Assembly (NCBI RefSeq): GCF_003337575.1
Contig: NZ_QPJM01000003.1
Coordinates: 62,001-126,000, forward strand
From: Phyllobacterium bourgognense
GTDB taxonomy: Bacteria > Pseudomonadota > Alphaproteobacteria > Rhizobiales > Rhizobiaceae
Reading direction: 5' to 3'
Length of the DNA: 64,000 nucleotides
Below, one piece after another: positions 1 through 7,924 of this stretch. The translations under genes were made by a program, and so were the position numbers. The notes under the pieces were generated by a model, which was not told the DNA's origin, ran no database searches, and was given only the letters and a program-made list of their open reading frames with translations. Every line of letters begins with the position of its first letter. Positions within the stretch are counted from its first letter, which is position 1.

Positions 1-1
1 C

Positions 2-949
2 ATTGTCATCGCCGGCAATGCGGCAAAAAATGCGACGGTTGATCTTCTGTCGCGGTCAAACGTCATCGGCACGACCAAATCGACTGAAAATGGTGATTTT
101 GTTATCGCGCTCGACAATCCGCTGAAGCCAGGCGACTACCAGCTTGTCTTGCGCTCGACAACACAGGACGGCAGCGCCATGACTTCGCTTGAGACGGCGA
201 TAGTTTCCATTCCGGAGTCAAAGACGGGTCAGGTATTGGCTCTTGTCGAACAATCCGGCCAGCCAAGCCGCATGATTACAAAGCCCGAGCCCGTGGAACC
301 CGCACCTTCATCCACCCAGCCAACAACTGTTGCTGCACCCAAGGGTGACAAGCCGGGCATCGCTCCTGCAGAGAAAGCGTTGATCACGGTCGAGGCAGTC
401 GAACTTGAAGGCAGCAAGATTTTCGTCGCTGGTAATGCCCAAGCGGGCTCCGCGGTAAAGGTCTACGCAAATTCCACTCTGCTTGGAACGACAAAGACAG
501 CACCTAATGGCCGGTTTTTGGTACAGACTGTTCAGCAGCTGGCTGTCGGAGACTATATCATCCGTGCTGATATGCTGGGCAAGGATGGCGTGACGGTGAT
601 GGCCAGAGCCGCGGTTCCGTTCAAGCGCGAGGCCGGCGAGCGTGTCTCGGCTGTCGCACCGGCGACTCCGGGTGCCGATACGCAGACCGAGACCGGTGCC
701 ATCGCAGCACAGACTGACGGACAGGCGCCGCAAGTCGCCGATGCGGGCACGCCCCTGCAGAATGTCGATGGATCGGTAATTATCCGCCGCGGTGACAGTC
801 TTTGGCAGATTTCACGCCGCACCTATGGTGCTGGCATGCGCTACACGACTATCTATTTGGCTAACAAGGAACAGATCCGTAATCCGGACATGATTTACCC
901 TGGCCAGATCTTCGCATTGCCAGAAAAAGATAAACCTGTGGTTCAATAG
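2..949 (+). CDS. LysM domain protein with Ig-like repeats (5' end outside window)
   Basis: The reading frame is open from the left edge, so the N-terminus lies outside the window. Two copies of an Ig-like repeat are visible, one at bases 2-220 and one at about 385-640. Both follow the pattern GNA...LGTTK...NG.F...GDY. A Pro/Ala-rich linker (about 640-765) leads to a C-terminal LysM module (about 775-935) with the typical GDSLWQIS and IYPGQ elements, the fold that binds peptidoglycan glycan chains. The Ig repeats suggest an extended stalk holding LysM in the periplasm. A terminator follows directly. The family call is firm; the cellular role is not known from the sequence. Confidence 0.85.
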   Translation: MVIAGNAAKNATVDLLSRSNVIGTTKSTENGDFVIALDNPLKPGDYQLVLRSTTQDGSAMTSLETAIVSIPESKTGQVLALVEQSGQPSRMITKPEPVEPAPSSTQPTTVAAPKGDKPGIAPAEKALITVEAVELEGSKIFVAGNAQAGSAVKVYANSTLLGTTKTAPNGRFLVQTVQQLAVGDYIIRADMLGKDGVTVMARAAVPFKREAGERVSAVAPATPGADTQTETGAIAAQTDGQAPQVADAGTPLQNVDGSVIIRRGDSLWQISRRTYGAGMRYTTIYLANKEQIRNPDMIYPGQIFALPEKDKPVVQ

Positions 950-953
950 AAAA

Positions 954-977
954 GACGGGCTGTAAACGCCCGTTTTC
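954..977 (+). terminator. Intrinsic terminator after the LysM gene
   Basis: A GC-rich stem (ACGGGC at 955-960 pairing with GCCCGT at 968-973, loop TGTAAAC) is followed by TTTT. It starts 5 bp after the stop codon of the LysM gene and separates it from the arsR unit. Confidence 0.7.
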
Positions 978-1019
978 GAAAAAAAAGAATCGCAACTTCT
1001 TCTTGCATCAGAAAATTAT

Positions 1020-1042
1020 ATCGTTTATCGCCGATGAACGAT
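1020..1042 (+). promoter_or_regulatory. Inverted repeat at the arsR start, candidate operator
   Basis: ATCGTTTATC (1020-1029), spacer GCC, then GATGAACGAT (1033-1042). The arms match at 9 of 10 positions. The repeat overlaps the first bases of the arsR start codon. Autoregulatory inverted repeats are usual for ArsR/SmtB proteins; that this one is bound is inference. Confidence 0.5.
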
Positions 1043-1412
1043 GAAATGCACGGGCTCGTTCCAACATCATTCTGATGCAAATACAGCGCGCATGCTCGCC
1101 GCGTTGGCACATCCAGCGCGCTTGCGCATTATCCGCCAGCTCGCGTGGCTTGATGCTTCGTGTTGCAAGGATATTGTCGCCGGGCTTGATCTGGCACAGT
1201 CGACCGTATCGCAGCATTTGAAGATTCTCGTCGATGCCGGTCTTGTCCGCTACAAGCGGTCCGGCCAGAGCTCTCATTACAGCATCGATCCGGCAGCGTT
1301 TGCCAGTATAGCCGCACTCGTGAACGACATGGCCAGCCTTTGCTGTTCGCCAGAAACAATCATCGGGGAAACGCAAGCGTTGCCCGAGCTCGAAATTGCC
1401 TTCAAGGATTGA
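1041..1412 (+). CDS. ArsR/SmtB-family transcriptional regulator
   Basis: This 123-residue winged-helix repressor has the family core: a LAHPARLRI helix at 22-30 and a recognition helix around QSTVSQHLKIL at 53-63. The canonical ELCVCDL metal motif is absent; instead there are two Cys-Cys pairs, C41-C42 in the helix before the recognition helix and C101-C102 near the C-terminus. The start at 1041 has no clear Shine-Dalgarno and overlaps an inverted repeat, so a leaderless or downstream start is possible. The stop lies 2 bp before the GTG of the ABC exporter, so the two are probably one operon. It likely senses a thiophilic metal or thiol stress; the ligand is inferred only. Confidence 0.85.
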   Translation: MKCTGSFQHHSDANTARMLAALAHPARLRIIRQLAWLDASCCKDIVAGLDLAQSTVSQHLKILVDAGLVRYKRSGQSSHYSIDPAAFASIAALVNDMASLCCSPETIIGETQALPELEIAFKD

Positions 1413-1414
1413 CA

Positions 1415-3301
1415 GTGGCCAATAAAACCGTCTCAGACGAGTCTGGAAAAACCCTTCAGACCATTCGTAATCTCTGGCCCTATATGTGGCCGATGGAACG
1501 CCCTGATTTAAGAATGCGGGTCGTCTGGGCTTCTGTGTATCTGATCATCTCCAAGGTGGTTCTGATCCTGGTTCCTTATTTTTTCAAATGGGCGACAAAT
1601 GCCTTGAACGGGAAATTCGAGGCATCTGATCTGGTGCCGGCACTTCTCGTCGGTCCGCTCATGCTCGTGGCAGCCTATAATGCAGCGCGTATCGTGCAGG
1701 CGGGTTTAAACCAGCTGCGCGATGCACTTTTCGCCAGCGTCGGCCAATATGCCGTACGAAAGCTTGCCTATAAGACCTTTGTACATATGCACGAATTGTC
1801 GCTGCGCTTCCACGTGGAGCGCCGAACGGGTGGTCTTTCGCGCATCATCGAACGCGGAACGAAGGGCATCGAGACCATCGTTCGCTTCACCATCCTGAAT
1901 ACGGCGCCGACGATCATCGAGTTTCTGATGACCGCGGTGATTTTCGCCGTGACTTATGGAATGTCCTATTTGGCGGTCGTAGTGGCAACCGTGTGGCTCT
2001 ACACATGGTTCACAGTAAGAGCCAGTGACTGGCGCATCGGCATTCGCCGGGACATGAACGCCTCCGACACGGACGCCAACTCCAAGGCAATCGACTCGCT
2101 GCTCAACTATGAAACTGTCAAATATTTCGGCAATGAGAATATGGAGGCCGGTCGTTTTGATGCTGCCATGGCGCGCTACGAGATTTCGGCGACACGCATC
2201 TGGACGTCGCTTGGCTGGCTCAACTTTGGACAGGCGGTGATTTTCGGCATCGGCATGGCGGTCATGATGATCATGTCGGGCAGGGAGGTGATTGCGGGTA
2301 CGCAGACATTGGGTGATTTTGTCTTCATTAATGCAATGCTGATGCAGTTGTCCGTCCCGCTGAACTTTATCGGCTTTATTTATCGCGAAGTGCGTCAGGG
2401 TCTAACGGATATCGAGCAGATGTTCGACCTGCTCGATGTCGAGCAGGAAGTGATGGACAGGCCGGATGCCAAGCCGCTGGTGATCGACCGCGGGGCCGTG
2501 CGTTTCGACAACGTTGAGTTCGCCTATGATCCGAAGCGCCCGATCCTGAAAGGCGTCAGCTTTGAGGTTCCCGCAGGCAAGACCGTAGCAATTGTGGGGC
2601 CGTCCGGTGCGGGCAAGTCAACCCTGTCGCGCCTGCTGTTCCGCTTTTACGACATCCAGAACGGCTCGATCACCATCGATGGCCAGGACATCCGTGACGT
2701 GACGCAGGACAGCTTGCGATCGGCTATCGGCATGGTTCCGCAGGATACCGTCCTTTTCAACGATACCATCGCCTACAATATCCGCTACGGACGCATCACT
2801 GCCACGGAGGCCGAGATGCGCAATGCGGCGGAGCTTGCACAGATAGGACCTTTCATTGAAACGTTGCCCGAAGGCTATGACGCCATGGTGGGAGAGCGCG
2901 GACTCAAGCTTTCCGGCGGCGAAAAGCAGCGCGTGGCGATTGCAAGGACGATTTTGAAAGCTCCGCCTATCCTGATCCTGGATGAGGCGACTTCGGCGCT
3001 CGATAGCGCCACCGAGCATGAGATTCAGTCCGCGCTTGACCTTGTCAGTCGCAATCGCACGACACTGGTTATCGCCCATCGGCTTTCAACTATCATCGCG
3101 GCTGATGACATCATTGTCCTGAAGGATGGAGTGATCGCGGAGCGCGGCACCCACGCGAAACTTCTGGCGAGGAGGGGCCTCTATGCCTCCATGTGGAATC
3201 GTCAGCGCGAGGCCACGGAAGCTGAGGAGCGTTTGCGCCGCGTGCAAGAGGAAGACGACCTTGGCGTCATCGTACGTGGAAAGCCCGCTATGCCCGCTTG
3301 A
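1415..3301 (+). CDS. ABC exporter, Atm1/HMT1/ABCB7 type (fused permease-ATPase)
   Basis: Half-transporter of about 628 residues: an N-terminal six-helix membrane domain, then a nucleotide-binding domain with Walker [10 protein letters not shown] (395-403), signature LSGGE (499-503), Walker B ILILDE ending at residue 524, and a downstream H-loop. The segment YETVKYFGNE (232-241) is characteristic of the Atm1/ABCB7 subfamily, which exports glutathione-linked metals or sulfur species as homodimers in the inner membrane. GTG at 1415 is chosen because AAGGA precedes it by about 6 bases; an earlier TTG in frame would overlap arsR deeply. The ArsR partner points to export of a thiol-reactive metal or conjugate. 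Confidence 0.88.
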   Translation: MANKTVSDESGKTLQTIRNLWPYMWPMERPDLRMRVVWASVYLIISKVVLILVPYFFKWATNALNGKFEASDLVPALLVGPLMLVAAYNAARIVQAGLNQLRDALFASVGQYAVRKLAYKTFVHMHELSLRFHVERRTGGLSRIIERGTKGIETIVRFTILNTAPTIIEFLMTAVIFAVTYGMSYLAVVVATVWLYTWFTVRASDWRIGIRRDMNASDTDANSKAIDSLLNYETVKYFGNENMEAGRFDAAMARYEISATRIWTSLGWLNFGQAVIFGIGMAVMMIMSGREVIAGTQTLGDFVFINAMLMQLSVPLNFIGFIYREVRQGLTDIEQMFDLLDVEQEVMDRPDAKPLVIDRGAVRFDNVEFAYDPKRPILKGVSFEVPAGKTVAIVGPSGAGKSTLSRLLFRFYDIQNGSITIDGQDIRDVTQDSLRSAIGMVPQDTVLFNDTIAYNIRYGRITATEAEMRNAAELAQIGPFIETLPEGYDAMVGERGLKLSGGEKQRVAIARTILKAPPILILDEATSALDSATEHEIQSALDLVSRNRTTLVIAHRLSTIIAADDIIVLKDGVIAERGTHAKLLARRGLYASMWNRQREATEAEERLRRVQEEDDLGVIVRGKPAMPA

Positions 3302-3404
3302 ATGGTTTGCTCCTGCTGCCAATCTCCGATAAGTAACGCGCGACCTGCCTGAAGCGCTCGCCGTTTCAGAGAGTACGAGCTACCGGCACAACAGGAATAA
3401 ATTA

Positions 3405-4103
3405 ATGAGTCTTGTGGATTCCATACGCAACACCTTGGTACCTATCCATCGGGAGGGGTATCCTTTCATCGCTGGTTTTGCCGGAGCGACGATTGTTCTC
3501 GGCTATTTTTGGGAACCGCTGTTCTGGATCGGTCTCATCCTTACTGCGTGGTGCATTTACTTCTATCGTGATCCGCAGCGTGTTACCCCGACGGATGACA
3601 AGCTGGTCATCAGTCCGGCAGATGGTATCGTCTCGGCTGTGGGGCCCGCTATCCCGCCACGCGAGCTTGGCCTTGGCGACAAGGAGATGACCCGGATATC
3701 CGTGTTCATGAACGTCTTTTCTTGTCACATCAACCGCGCCCCGGTGCGCGGCCGGATAACGGCGATCGTGCACAAGCCAGGCAAGTTTCTCAATGCCGAC
3801 CTCGACAAGGCCAGCACTGAGAATGAGCGTAACGGCCTTTTGATTGACAGCCCTAATGGTGAGATCGCCGTTGTGCAGATTGCCGGGCTTGTGGCGCGCC
3901 GCATTGTCTGCTGGGCGGACGAAAACACTGCCATTTCGATTGGCGAGCGGTTCGGTCTCATCCGCTTTGGCTCGCGCGTCGATGTTTATCTGCCGCAGGG
4001 CTTTACGCCGCGCGTCGCAATCGGCCAGACTGCGGTCGGCGGCGAATCCGTCATTGCCGAATTCGGTGGCGCGGCGAGCGCTCCGCTGGTGCGGATCAGT
4101 TGA
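3405..4103 (+). CDS. psd: Phosphatidylserine decarboxylase proenzyme
   Basis: Converts phosphatidylserine to phosphatidylethanolamine at the inner membrane. The 232-residue protein is the short form, with hydrophobic segments at about 21-54 and the conserved PADG at 71-74. It is made as a proenzyme that self-cleaves between G189 and S190 (context RFGSRVD), the Ser becoming the pyruvoyl cofactor of the small alpha chain. H108 lies in the conserved FSCHINRAP stretch. An AGGA box precedes the ATG. pssA follows 11 bp later, so substrate synthesis and use are encoded together. Confidence 0.95.
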   Translation: MSLVDSIRNTLVPIHREGYPFIAGFAGATIVLGYFWEPLFWIGLILTAWCIYFYRDPQRVTPTDDKLVISPADGIVSAVGPAIPPRELGLGDKEMTRISVFMNVFSCHINRAPVRGRITAIVHKPGKFLNADLDKASTENERNGLLIDSPNGEIAVVQIAGLVARRIVCWADENTAISIGERFGLIRFGSRVDVYLPQGFTPRVAIGQTAVGGESVIAEFGGAASAPLVRIS

Positions 4104-4114
4104 GGGCAGGACGG

Positions 4115-4957
4115 ATGACCGAGACCGAAATCGATCCATTGTTTGACGAGAAGCCGCAGACTACAGGCCCTGTTGGTCGGCGAATCCCGTTGCGCTATCT
4201 CGCGCCTAATGTGATTACAGTTCTTGCCATCTGCGCGGGGCTGACGGGCATCAGGCTGGCCTTCGAGAATCGTTACGAACTGGCAGTGTCCATGGTGCTC
4301 CTGGCGGCATTTCTCGACGGGATCGACGGACGCCTCGCCCGTATGATGAAGGGCTCCACGAAATTCGGCGCACAGATGGATTCGCTGGCCGACATCGTCA
4401 ATTTCGGTGTCGCTCCGGCTCTGGTTCTCTACGCTTACATGCTGGATCAGGCGCGTTCGTTTGGATGGATCGCCGCGTTGTTATACTGCATAGCCTGCTG
4501 TCTGCGCCTTGCCCGTTTCAATGTTATGCTCGATGTGGTTGGGAAACCGCTCTGGCAGAACCATTTTTTCACGGGCGTACCAGCACCGGCAGGCGCGATG
4601 CTTGTGATGCTGCCGGTTTATCTCGGCTTCCTTGGTCTTGCGCCCACACGTGCAATCGCCTTCGCCGCCTCCGCTTATACCGTTGGTGTTGCAGTCCTGA
4701 TGATCAGTCGATTGCCCGTGTACAGTGGTAAGGCGGCAGGAACGAGGTTGCGTTCGGACTGGGTCATGCCCTCGTTTCTGTTCATTGTTCTCTATGTCGC
4801 CTTTCTGATGAGCTACACTTGGGAAACATTGACGCTGACCACGATCTGCTTCTTCCTAACGCTGCCGTTCAGTGCGCGTGCTTGGAAGCGCTACGAAGCA
4901 GCAGATCGCGCCGCTTTGGCAAATGCTGAAAGTGCTGGTTCCGAATCCATATCCTGA
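4115..4957 (+). CDS. pssA: CDP-diacylglycerol-serine O-phosphatidyltransferase
   Basis: Makes phosphatidylserine from CDP-diacylglycerol and L-serine, the step before Psd. The CDP-alcohol phosphatidyltransferase signature is intact: D68-G69, D71-G72, A75-R76, G85, D89 and D93. About eight hydrophobic segments fit the polytopic type II enzyme rather than the E. coli phospholipase-D-like type. The ATG at 4115 follows a GGGCAGGA box; an in-frame TTG at 4100 overlaps psd and is less likely. Operon with psd. It converges on the hydrolase gene at 4977. Confidence 0.93.
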   Translation: MTETEIDPLFDEKPQTTGPVGRRIPLRYLAPNVITVLAICAGLTGIRLAFENRYELAVSMVLLAAFLDGIDGRLARMMKGSTKFGAQMDSLADIVNFGVAPALVLYAYMLDQARSFGWIAALLYCIACCLRLARFNVMLDVVGKPLWQNHFFTGVPAPAGAMLVMLPVYLGFLGLAPTRAIAFAASAYTVGVAVLMISRLPVYSGKAAGTRLRSDWVMPSFLFIVLYVAFLMSYTWETLTLTTICFFLTLPFSARAWKRYEAADRAALANAESAGSESIS

Positions 4958-4976
4958 TTTCGGAACCATGCGGGTT

Positions 4977-5975
4977 TCACTGGTCGGTTTCGATCAGATT
5001 TTTGCGGAAGAAGGCCAGGATATCTGCGTTGAACTGCTTGTGGAAAGCCACGCGATCAAAGCCTGTCCTGTCGGTACACAGCTCAGGCTCGCCGGAATTG
5101 GCCACGAGTTTCGCGAATTCCTGGCTGCAAGGTGGAAGAAAAGAGAAATGGCCAGAGTTCGGCACGATGCGATAGTCTGGCTTGGCGGGCAGGTTATGCG
5201 CAACCGTTGCGGCATCTTTGGGTGATAGACCGTCTCCACCATATTCGGATGCCCATAACTGGACTGGAACCGTCACTTTGCCCAGGCCCTCGGCGGTAAA
5301 TAGGCTACCGCCTGCGGGGTCAACCAATACTGCAGCTTTGATCCGTGGATCACCGACTAAAGGAGCAATTGCGGTGCTGCGAATTTGTTCGCAAAAGCGG
5401 TTTCCCGGATAGGTCGGGCAATTATCAAGCAGCAATTTCCAGTCGGGGTTGCCGCCAATCATGGCGAGGCCAGTGAAGCCGCCTCTTGAAAAGCCGAAAA
5501 CGCCGATTCGCGCCGTATCGATCTGCGATGCGTTTGACCAGCGGTCCAGCATGAAATCGACCAGCCTTGTCATATCGACAGGGCGCTGGGTCATAGAGGC
5601 TATATCGTTCGGATATCTCGTTTTCGATGCGCCGCTATCCCGTGGATGATTGATGGCCGCGACTACAAATCCTCCATCGGCAAGCATTTCAGCAAGTGCA
5701 TGATAGTTGCCAGACCAACCTCCTACACCATGCGAGATCACGATGAGCGGAAGTTGTTCACCTGCGAGTGGACAGTCCTGCACAGCTGTCGAATAGTCGA
5801 AGCCCATTTCTACCCTTGCCGGCTTGCCAACACATGGATACCAGACGGTAGCCGTCAGAACGGGTCCGCGATCGTTGGAAGGCACCTCGATGAATGTGAG
5901 ACCTGCGGCGTGCGCCGGTTGAAACGTGCTAAAAGCGGCAATAGGAAGGACTGCTGCGAGCTTGAGAATTTTCAT
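4977..5975 (-). CDS. Secreted alpha/beta hydrolase (dienelactone hydrolase or PAF-acetylhydrolase-like)
   Basis: 332 residues with a clear Sec signal peptide (cleavage near AHAAG, 22-25). The nucleophile elbow GFSRG holds S163; the region around D219 and the H276 context NSGHF supply a plausible triad. SHGVGG (81-86) forms the oxyanion-side loop. This build is typical of dienelactone hydrolase/PAF-acetylhydrolase-like lipases; the substrate is unknown. The start at 5975 is preceded by GAGGGA and gives the signal peptide; the longer frame upstream runs antisense through the neighbouring gene. It lies downstream of the 6019-6720 gene on the same strand, probably in one transcript. Confidence 0.85.
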   Translation of the reverse strand: MKILKLAAVLPIAAFSTFQPAHAAGLTFIEVPSNDRGPVLTATVWYPCVGKPARVEMGFDYSTAVQDCPLAGEQLPLIVISHGVGGWSGNYHALAEMLADGGFVVAAINHPRDSGASKTRYPNDIASMTQRPVDMTRLVDFMLDRWSNASQIDTARIGVFGFSRGGFTGLAMIGGNPDWKLLLDNCPTYPGNRFCEQIRSTAIAPLVGDPRIKAAVLVDPAGGSLFTAEGLGKVTVPVQLWASEYGGDGLSPKDAATVAHNLPAKPDYRIVPNSGHFSFLPPCSQEFAKLVANSGEPELCTDRTGFDRVAFHKQFNADILAFFRKNLIETDQ

Positions 5976-6018
5976 AATTGATCCCTCATTTGGATGTTGT
6001 TGATGATGGTTGAAGGCG

Positions 6019-6720
6019 TTACCGGATGGTGGCGCGGACATACTCGCTCTTGATCTCGATTGACGGCTTTGCCCCGGGCGTGCTTTCGCGCTTGCTGTCG
6101 ATGAAGGAGGCCTTGGCATCAATCTCGTAGCTGATGGTAGTATCCTTGACGAAGCTGAAGCTGGCGTCCAAGGCATGCGAATCCAGCCGGATCGTCTCGC
6201 TGTTGTTTGTCCGGTCGAACCGCATGTCGCTGCGCACTGCATCGCCTTTTATGTCGAGGCTTGATGCATAGCCGTCCAGAGAGAAATCGGCGGCATTGCT
6301 GCTGATGGTGATGCCGCGATAGTCGCCAGACAATTTTGCGTAAAGCGCTTGTTGCTGGATGTTGATATCGCTGTTCTTCGGCAGATTGACGTTAATGCGC
6401 ACTTCGCAATCGGAAAGGCTTATCAGAGGCGATTCCGCAACGTGGATCAGCAATGTCTGATCTTTCACTTCCGTTGTCGTATCTGTCTCGCAAGCGTTTG
6501 AAAACCAGCTTGAATACCAGTTCGAAAACCAGCTCGATCTGTTGCCGGAGATAGTTGCTGCGTAGGGCTGCGTGTCCGTGGTGGTGAACTCGACGCGGCT
6601 TGCCTCGCCCGTTATGGCGACCGTTTTGATGTTGTCGAGCGGCTTGCTCGGTTCGGCACTTGCCGCAACGGGTGTGAGTGTTGTCAAAAGTAATATCAAT
6701 GAAGCGAAAAAACCGGGCAT
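6019..6720 (-). CDS. Secreted protein of unknown function, beta-rich (DUF4097/DUF2807-like)
   Basis: 233 residues with an N-terminal signal peptide (hydrophobic 4-19, cleavage near ASAEP). The rest alternates short beta strands with small polar turns, resembling the beta-helix-like DUF4097/DUF2807 proteins; this is a resemblance, not a firm assignment. An odd Trp-rich duplication occurs at SSWFSN (62-67) and SSWFSN (70-75). Two Cys (C77 and one near 104) could form a disulfide. It sits between a secreted hydrolase (same strand) and a divergent membrane AraC regulator, which suggests joint control. Confidence 0.7.
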   Translation of the reverse strand: MPGFFASLILLLTTLTPVAASAEPSKPLDNIKTVAITGEASRVEFTTTDTQPYAATISGNRSSWFSNWYSSWFSNACETDTTTEVKDQTLLIHVAESPLISLSDCEVRINVNLPKNSDINIQQQALYAKLSGDYRGITISSNAADFSLDGYASSLDIKGDAVRSDMRFDRTNNSETIRLDSHALDASFSFVKDTTISYEIDAKASFIDSKRESTPGAKPSIEIKSEYVRATIR

Positions 6721-6787
6721 CGTGTTCTCCTGAGATTCAGCGCCATCGTCAGCGCTGCCTCAGGAAGTGGGATAGTGTCGGTATTTT

Positions 6788-6830
6788 CGACCTCGATTGC
6801 ATTTCAGGTCGTCCGCGATCGCAATTGAGG
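6788..6830. promoter_or_regulatory. Nested inverted repeats in the divergent promoter region of the AraC gene
   Basis: CCTCGATTGC (6791-6800) and GCAATTGAGG (6821-6830) are inverted copies (9 of 10 positions) separated by exactly 20 bp. Inside them, CGACCT (6788-6793) and AGGTCG (6806-6811) form a second inverted pair. The site lies between the secreted-protein gene and the AraC gene, so it is a candidate operator. It also argues against a TTG start at 6797. Confidence 0.45.
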
Positions 6831-6865
6831 ACATAGTAACGTTCCGAATTACCGTGGTCTTGACG

Positions 6866-7924
6866 ATGATCTTTGTTCCGTTGCCCTTTGTCGTTGCATT
6901 GCTACTCTTCATCCTTCTGATCCAGATGATCAGACGGCGGGAAGTGACTGTTTTGAATCCGTTTTTCTTTGGCTTGATCGCTGCCTATGCGCTGCAATCA
7001 ATCGTCATTGGTTTGCGTTGGGGCTACGACCTTAAGGAAGTGTTGCCGGTCCAGGCTGTGCTCGCGGCCGCTATCGCATCGCTGGCCTGGCTCAGCTTCG
7101 AAGGCCTGCGTACCGGGCGATCTCCCTTAGAGCGGCCTCTATTGTGGCTGCACGCACTTCCGCCATTGCTTGTGGCGGCACTGGTCGCGTTCTGGCCCGC
7201 ACCAATCTCTCTCTTGCTCATTCTGATCTTTGCGGGCTATGGAATTGCGCTTATATGGCTGGCATCGGCAGGTCCCGATGCTCTTGCCTCGTCGCGCCTC
7301 GATGGCGTTGTCAACTCACATCGCGCCTTGCAGGTGACAGCTTTCGCCATCGCTGCCTCGGCCGTCATCGATATCATTATCAGCCTGGACTTCGCGCGGT
7401 CCGGCGGCATTCATTCCGGCCAGATTGTTGCCATTGGCAACGTGCTTGCATTGCTGGTTTTGGGTACAGCGGCAACTGTGGCGGGTACCAACCAGTCACC
7501 GGCTGACGTTGAGGTCGACGATAACGAGAGCACAAGCCAACCAAGTGCTGAGGATACGCAAATAGCAGCCTCTCTCGACGATCTGATGCAATCGCGCACG
7601 CTCTATCGTGATGTCGATCTCAATCTCAACCGGCTTGCCCGGAAGATGGGCCTATCGGTCCGGCAAGTGTCGAGCGCAGTCAACCGCGTCAAATCGATGA
7701 GTGTCTCGCAATATGTGAATGATTACAGGGTGAGGGAAGCTTGCCGCTCGCTCGCCGACACAGACGAACCGATCACGCGGATCATGTTCGAAGCCGGCTT
7801 TCAGACCAAGTCGAATTTCAATCGCGAGTTCCTGCGTGTGACCGGCATGAGCCCGAAGGCGTGGCGCTCTCGCGCTTTAGAAACCGACGAGAAAACAGCA
7901 AAGATCATCCGCCTCGTTGGTTAG
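6866..7924 (+). CDS. AraC-family regulator with N-terminal membrane domain
   Basis: The N-terminal ~220 residues hold about six or seven hydrophobic helices; after an acidic linker comes a C-terminal AraC helix-turn-helix pair (roughly 265-345) with the usual segments IMFEAGFQTKSNFNREF and VTGMSPKAWR. Membrane-anchored AraC regulators are thought to transmit envelope or extracellular signals directly to DNA. Start choice: ATG 6866 and GTG 6854 lie just before the first membrane helix; TTG 6797 would place the inverted repeat inside the gene. The last 4 bp overlap the convergent SDR gene. The likely target is the divergent secreted-protein/hydrolase pair (inference). Confidence 0.8.
   Translation: MIFVPLPFVVALLLFILLIQMIRRREVTVLNPFFFGLIAAYALQSIVIGLRWGYDLKEVLPVQAVLAAAIASLAWLSFEGLRTGRSPLERPLLWLHALPPLLVAALVAFWPAPISLLLILIFAGYGIALIWLASAGPDALASSRLDGVVNSHRALQVTAFAIAASAVIDIIISLDFARSGGIHSGQIVAIGNVLALLVLGTAATVAGTNQSPADVEVDDNESTSQPSAEDTQIAASLDDLMQSRTLYRDVDLNLNRLARKMGLSVRQVSSAVNRVKSMSVSQYVNDYRVREACRSLADTDEPITRIMFEAGFQTKSNFNREFLRVTGMSPKAWRSRALETDEKTAKIIRLVG

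Noticed and set aside
5976-6242. N-terminal extension of the hydrolase frame into the neighbouring gene
   Set aside because: It runs antisense through the 6019-6720 gene and would put the signal peptide 90 residues inside the protein.
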